A stretch of DNA of 64,000 nt. Source: an uncultured Collinsella sp. GTDB lineage: Bacteria > Actinomycetota > Coriobacteriia > Coriobacteriales > Coriobacteriaceae. Each line of letters starts with the position of its first letter. Within the stretch, counting starts at the first letter, position 1. Position numbers and translations under genes: made by a program. Below are positions 60,558 to 64,000 of the stretch, one piece after another. The notes under the pieces were generated by a model that saw nothing but the letters and a program-made list of their open reading frames with translations, made no database searches and was not told the origin of the DNA. The stretch spans positions 1-64,000 of the forward strand of contig UQHV01000013.1 of assembly GCA_900540895.1 (NCBI GenBank), in the 5' to 3' direction.

Positions 60558-60592
60558 GAATGTGACAAAGGGGCAGTTCCTTTGTCACATTC
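60558..60592. repeat. GGGACAG-type hairpin (copy 5, GGGGCAG variant)
   Basis: GAATGTGACAAAGG pairs with CCTTTGTCACATTC, loop GGCAGTT. It includes the last codons of trmL, so it lies at the 3' end of that mRNA. Confidence 0.75.
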
Positions 60593-61184
60593 CCGGAAAG
60601 CCTGTTTGGCGTAGGGCCTCGTAGAGGACGATGGCGGCGCTGTTGGAGAGGTTGAGTGCGCTGATGCGGTAGTCGTCCGGATTGACGAAGTTGCCGCAGA
60701 TATCCTGCCGAAGGATGGCCTCATGGCCGTCCTCGATATGCCCCAGCGATTCCTCGTGGGCTTCCCAGGCCTCGGCGTTATCGAGTGAATCGCAATCGCG
60801 CAGCATCGGGATGCGCTCGCAACGCTCGGACGCCGCGGCAAGCAGTGGCTCAGGAATGCCCGAGCTCTCGCTACCAAAGACCAAGTAGTCTCCATCGCGG
60901 TAGGTACTCTGCGCATAGGTGCGGCGTGCCTTTTTGGTCAGCAGATGCAGGCTACCATCGGCAGGGGAGAGGTCGTTGCGCGCAAGAAAATCCTCCCAGC
61001 CGGCATAGGTCGTCACGTCCAAGTTTTGCCAGTAGCCCAGGCCGGCGCGGCGCACTGTCTTGTCGTCGAGCGAAAAGCCCAGGGGCTCCACCAGATGCAG
61101 GCGGGCACCGGTAACCACGCAGGTGCGGCCGATATTGCCCGTATTGGCCGGAATCTCGGGCGCGTACAGCACGATGTTGAACAT
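60585..61184 (-). CDS. trmL: tRNA (cytidine/uridine-34 2'-O) methyltransferase, TrmL family
   Basis: A 199-residue SPOUT methyltransferase for wobble position 34 of tRNA-Leu. N-terminal APEIPANTGNIGRTCVVTGARLHLVEPLGF, middle FGSESSGIPEPLL and C-terminal NLSNSAAIVLYEALRQ (the trefoil-knot SAM site). It carries an insert of about 45 residues (SERCERIPMLRDCDSLDNAEAWEAHEESLGHIEDGHEAIL) before the knot that is longer than in E. coli TrmL. ATG 61184 has AAGGAGA. Its stop is inside a GGGACAG hairpin. Confidence 0.92.
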   Translation of the reverse strand: MFNIVLYAPEIPANTGNIGRTCVVTGARLHLVEPLGFSLDDKTVRRAGLGYWQNLDVTTYAGWEDFLARNDLSPADGSLHLLTKKARRTYAQSTYRDGDYLVFGSESSGIPEPLLAAASERCERIPMLRDCDSLDNAEAWEAHEESLGHIEDGHEAILRQDICGNFVNPDDYRISALNLSNSAAIVLYEALRQTGFPGM

Positions 61185-61207
61185 GAATCTCCTTGGCTCA
61201 GAACGAA

Positions 61208-61240
61208 AAACCACCACGAAGGGCACCTTCGTGGTGGTTT
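61208..61240 (-). terminator. Terminator of the CobW gene
   Basis: AAACCACCACGAAG pairs with CTTCGTGGTGGTTT; read leftward it is followed by T-run (61206-61210). Confidence 0.85.
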
Positions 61241-61279
61241 GGCGGTTACGTAGGCGGAAAAATGCCCGCTTGGATAAAC

Positions 61280-62410
61280 CTAGGCGCGGTGCCAGTCGGT
61301 CAGACAGGCATCAAGGGAGGCGATGAGTGCATCCTTGTCCATGTGACGGCCGATGATGCACAGGCTCGTCATGCGGTCGCCCGTCTCGTCGTCCCAAATC
61401 TGCATGATCTCGGGGTTCTCGTCGATGATCTTCTGCTTCTCGCCTTCGGGTGCAGAATCAACAAACAGACCGTTCTCCATCAGGCGCATCTGGTGGCCGG
61501 CCTGCTCAAACATGTAGCACATGTCCGGATCGCCGGTCTGCCACAGCGGACCCTTGACGCGTATGACTTCGTCGGGCCACTCCTGCTCAACAAAATCGGT
61601 GAACTTCTGCAGGTCAAACGGCTTGCGGCGCGAGTAAACAAAGGTCTCGATGTCGTACTCGAGCACCTCGGGGTCGTCGTGCTCCTCGGGATGCTCCATG
61701 GCCTCGATCCAGGCGGCGGAGTTGTAGGCGCGCATAAAGTCGAAGCGGTCGGTATCGAGCAGCTCCTCCATGGGGACCTCACCGTTCTGAGCCTCGACAA
61801 TCACGGCGTCTTTCTGCAGGCTGCGCACGATGGCCTTGAGCTCGGCGATCTGCTCAGGCGTCACGGTATCGGTCTTGTTGAGGATCAGCGTGGAGCAGAA
61901 CTCGATCTGCTGGATGAGCAGGCTCTCGATGTCGTCCTCGTCGATATCCTCAGCCAGCAGGTCGCGGCCGCCGTTGAACTCGTCGTACATGCGGGCGCAG
62001 TCGACCACGGCCACGATGTTGTCGAGCGCGAGCTTGGGCTCGCCGCCCACCTTGGCCTCGTCGCAGAAGCTCGAGATGGTGTAGGCGATGGGGATAGGTT
62101 CGCAAATGCCCGAAGCCTCGATGATGATGTAGTCGAAGTTGCCCGAATCGGCGATGCCCTGCAGCTGGTTAGCAAGGTCGTCCGAAAGCGTGCAGCAGAT
62201 GCAGCCGTTGGTGAGCGGGATGAGGTCGTCGGTCTCGGAAAGGCCGCCGTCGGCGATAAGGCTGGCGTCGACGTTGATCTCGCCGATATCGTTGACGATC
62301 ACGGCGGCGCGGATGCCGCCGTCGTTAGCGAGGATGTGGTTGAGCAGCGTGGTCTTGCCGGCACCGAGGTATCCGGTAAGCATGATGATCTTCACGGGTT
62401 TGTTGGGCAT
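61280..62410 (-). CDS. CobW/COG0523-family GTP-binding protein
   Basis: A 376-residue G3E GTPase. P-loop GYLGAGKTTLLN, metal motif NGCICCTLSDDLA (CxCC), IIEASGICEP, base recognition LNKTDTV, and a C-terminal CobW_C domain (RRKPFDLQKFTDFVEQEWP, RVKGPLWQTGD). These proteins bind Zn or Co and insert metals. No cobalamin or zinc operon is adjacent. Start at ATG 62410 with AAGGAGGG; the codon at 62431 would put that site inside the gene. Confidence 0.9.
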   Translation of the reverse strand: MPNKPVKIIMLTGYLGAGKTTLLNHILANDGGIRAAVIVNDIGEINVDASLIADGGLSETDDLIPLTNGCICCTLSDDLANQLQGIADSGNFDYIIIEASGICEPIPIAYTISSFCDEAKVGGEPKLALDNIVAVVDCARMYDEFNGGRDLLAEDIDEDDIESLLIQQIEFCSTLILNKTDTVTPEQIAELKAIVRSLQKDAVIVEAQNGEVPMEELLDTDRFDFMRAYNSAAWIEAMEHPEEHDDPEVLEYDIETFVYSRRKPFDLQKFTDFVEQEWPDEVIRVKGPLWQTGDPDMCYMFEQAGHQMRLMENGLFVDSAPEGEKQKIIDENPEIMQIWDDETGDRMTSLCIIGRHMDKDALIASLDACLTDWHRA

Positions 62411-62496
62411 GTGCCCTCCTTTGTTAGACATGGCTTACAGCTGAATCTTATGCCAAACGCCTGCTCTTATACCCACGCGCCGGCAAATAACACAAG

Positions 62497-62838
62497 CTAC
62501 TCCCAGGCTCCCCACACATCGGGGCAGTAACCGACGGTGGCCTTTTTGCCGTTGCGCACGATGGGCTCGGCTAGAACCTGCTGGTTCTCAAGCAGCTTGT
62601 CGAAGCGCTGGCTGGGGGTAAGGTGCTGAATGAGCGCGAGCGTCTCCTCGTCCTTGGCTTTGGGGTTGAGCAGCTTGTCGATACCGCCGACCGCTTGCAT
62701 CACGCTCGTAAGCTCACCCTTGCTCATCTCCTTTTCCTTAAGGTCAATAAACTGCACCTTAATGCGGCGCTCCTTAAAATAGCGCTGGGCCTTCTTGGTG
62801 TCGAAGGACTTCTTAGTCCCGAAGATTTGAATATTCAT
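62497..62838 (-). CDS. ArsC/Spx-family protein lacking the catalytic cysteine
   Basis: A 113-residue ArsC/YffB-like protein: IFGTKKSFDTKKAQRYFKERRIKVQFIDLKE, LLNPKAKDEETLAL, LAEPIVRNGKKATVGY. In the family the residue after GTKK is Cys (CFDT); here it is Ser, and no CxxC is present. It is thus unlikely to be an arsenate reductase. It may bind RNA polymerase in the manner of Spx, but that is a guess. 12 bases after the flavodoxin reductase. Confidence 0.8.
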   Translation of the reverse strand: MNIQIFGTKKSFDTKKAQRYFKERRIKVQFIDLKEKEMSKGELTSVMQAVGGIDKLLNPKAKDEETLALIQHLTPSQRFDKLLENQQVLAEPIVRNGKKATVGYCPDVWGAWE

Positions 62839-62850
62839 GGTCCCGCCGCT

Positions 62851-63474
62851 CTATCGAATGAAGTTGGTCGTTGCTCGATCTGCCTCGGGTGCGTTGATGC
62901 CGGCGGCCTGTCCTGCCTCGATGCAGCGCAGGAGCCAGGCCATGTTTTTGCCGATGTTTCGCATGGTGGCAAGGCCCTCGGCATCCCCATCGGCGTCGCC
63001 GGGCACGCGGCCAAACACGTTATTCCAGTAGGTGGAAGCAACCACGGGCATTTGCTTAATGGTGAAGTACTTGTTGAGCACATCGAACGTGGTCGACGTG
63101 CCGCCGCGGCGGGCGACGGCGACAGCGGCGCCGGGTTTGTGCTCAAAGGCATGTCCGCCTGCATAGAATGCGCGATCGAGTGCCGAGAGAATGCGGCCGC
63201 TGGGGTGCGCGTAGTAGACAGGCGAGCCAAAGACAAAGCCATCTGCCTGCTCGGCTGCAGCGATGAGCTCGTTGACCACGTCGTCGTCAAAGGTGCAGCG
63301 GCAATCGAGCTTGCCACACTGGCCGCAACCGATGCAATCGCGAATGGGCTTGGCGCCCAGCTGAAACACCTCGGTATCGATACCCTCGGCATGCAATTGC
63401 TCGGCGACTTCGGCAAGCGCGCGAGCGGTGTTGCCGTTTGCCTTGGGGCTACCGTTGACTAAAAGAACCTTCAT
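62851..63474 (-). CDS. Flavodoxin-family NAD(P)H-dependent FMN reductase
   Basis: A 207-residue FMN protein: NGSPKANGNTARAL phosphate loop, CIGCGQCGKLDCRC cysteine cluster, FGSPVYYAHPSGRILSALDRAFYAGG, and VARRGGTSTTFDVLNKYF. Comparable to the 3952 protein but longer, with a C-terminal helix. Leads an operon with the ArsC/Spx-like gene 12 bases downstream. ATG 63474 has GGGAG at 6 bases. Confidence 0.88.
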   Translation of the reverse strand: MKVLLVNGSPKANGNTARALAEVAEQLHAEGIDTEVFQLGAKPIRDCIGCGQCGKLDCRCTFDDDVVNELIAAAEQADGFVFGSPVYYAHPSGRILSALDRAFYAGGHAFEHKPGAAVAVARRGGTSTTFDVLNKYFTIKQMPVVASTYWNNVFGRVPGDADGDAEGLATMRNIGKNMAWLLRCIEAGQAAGINAPEADRATTNFIR

Positions 63475-63668
63475 CACAAACTCCCTCTGCTATCGGTGAA
63501 TTCTGCTGAGAATTATCTCACGTTGTGTGCGATGACGTTGGCATGGTGCGGGCGATGTTTATCCCGTAACGTTCTTAAGGGCGTTCATGCCTAAGGCCAT
63601 CTAGGGGCATTGCGGTACGGCATGGGGAATGCATTGGGAAACGTTTGATAAATGCTTATAAACACGTT

Positions 63669-63689
63669 TTTGACGGCATACGTTGACAG
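63669..63689 (+). promoter_or_regulatory. Possible promoter of the patatin gene
   Basis: TTGACG followed by 15 bases then TATACT (63690-63695), with a further TTGACA inside the spacer. The spacing is short, so the exact elements are uncertain. The gap 63475-63732 has no gene. Confidence 0.35.
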
Positions 63690-63732
63690 ATATACTTGTT
63701 GAGTTCAAAAGCATGGGAACGGAGATGGTTGC

Positions 63733-64000
63733 ATGACACAGCCGGAGACATCACACACGGTGGGGCTCGCGCTCGAGGGAGGCGGCTACCGCGGTATGTA
63801 TACGGCGGGCGTGCTCGACGTTTGGATGGAGCACGGTTTGACCTGCGACCATATGGTGGGCGTCTCGGCGGGCGCGGCGTTTGGCTACAATTTTAAATCG
63901 CGCCAGATCGGCCGTGCCATTCGCTATAACAAGGCCTATTGTGCCGACAAGCGCTATGCGGGTGTAGCAAGCTGGCTGCGGACCGGCGATATGTTCAATG
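63733..64000 (+). CDS. Patatin-like phospholipase family protein, partial
   Basis: First 89 codons of a patatin-domain lipid hydrolase: oxyanion loop LEGGGYRGMYTAGVLDVW and nucleophile S45 in MVGVSAGAAFGYN (GxSxG). The catalytic Asp lies outside the window. YjjU/RssA-type phospholipases act on membrane lipids. ATG with GGAG 9 bases upstream. Confidence 0.9.
   Translation, partial: MTQPETSHTVGLALEGGGYRGMYTAGVLDVWMEHGLTCDHMVGVSAGAAFGYNFKSRQIGRAIRYNKAYCADKRYAGVASWLRTGDMFN

Overview
The window is about 64 kb of a GC-rich, tightly packed bacterial chromosome. It carries gut-anaerobe style genes: EFR1-type ferredoxin/flavodoxin, flavodoxin-like reductases, a TetM-like translation GTPase, a VUT-type queuosine-precursor transporter, GntR/ABC modules and a LAxTG-anchored surface protein. 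Gene content and codon use suggest Coriobacteriia, probably Collinsella. This is inference from the sequence; no rRNA gene is present to settle it. I see no tRNA, rRNA or CRISPR array.

Layout. 1-1866: a lantibiotic-immunity-like ABC transporter (ATPase and two permeases, the last cut by the window edge). Its divergent TetR regulator is broken after about 33 codons and joined to the tail of a type I restriction specificity subunit (2062-2389). 2480-5514: a lower-GC patch with a DUF4143 ATPase, a flavodoxin reductase and a decayed AAA ATPase. 5700-9983: second type II topoisomerase (parE-parC). 10303-11127: Xre regulator plus membrane protein. 11217-16749: a 1,456-residue surface protein and a LuxR-type regulator. 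16818-20773: two-component system divergent from a CXXC peptide / polyferredoxin / TlpA redox operon. 21028-25688: large MacB-like ABC fusion and an unknown membrane protein. 25959-32066: tRNA modification (dus, trmO), glutaredoxin, a TipAS-type regulator, a MalY-like lyase, and a 1-kb gene-poor island of palindromes around an orphan RHH protein. 32109-38396: hybrid sensor kinase, K+ channel, LOG, ClC, EFR1. 38412-45454: transporters, GntR-ABC operon, prfC, VUT transporter with a preQ1-like leader, SDR. 45510-53274: ung, DMT exporter/LysR pair, MATE, rlmA, rsmJ, small proteins, GNAT. 53579-60441: TetM-like GTPase, then an AAA ATPase overlapping a short UvrA-like gene, followed by a paralogous ATPase on the other strand. 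60585-64000: trmL, CobW GTPase, Spx/ArsC-like protein, flavodoxin reductase, patatin (cut by the edge).

How genes work together. The clearest functional unit is the envelope redox operon at 18731-20773, which could carry electrons from cytoplasmic ferredoxin-like donors through a membrane polyferredoxin to an extracytoplasmic thioredoxin. Housekeeping genes are mostly single units or short operons.

The most unusual property of the window is its repeat content. There are at least five separate families of intergenic palindromes: hairpins with a conserved GGGACAG-type loop and co-varying stems; GGGGACGTTCTT hairpins; a 183-bp element with 31-bp inverted ends in two diverged but still pairing copies; a 229-bp MITE-like element with perfect 30-bp ends; and a tandem array of four CTGTAACA/TGTTACAG hairpins upstream of prfC. 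These are the best candidates for something not yet described.
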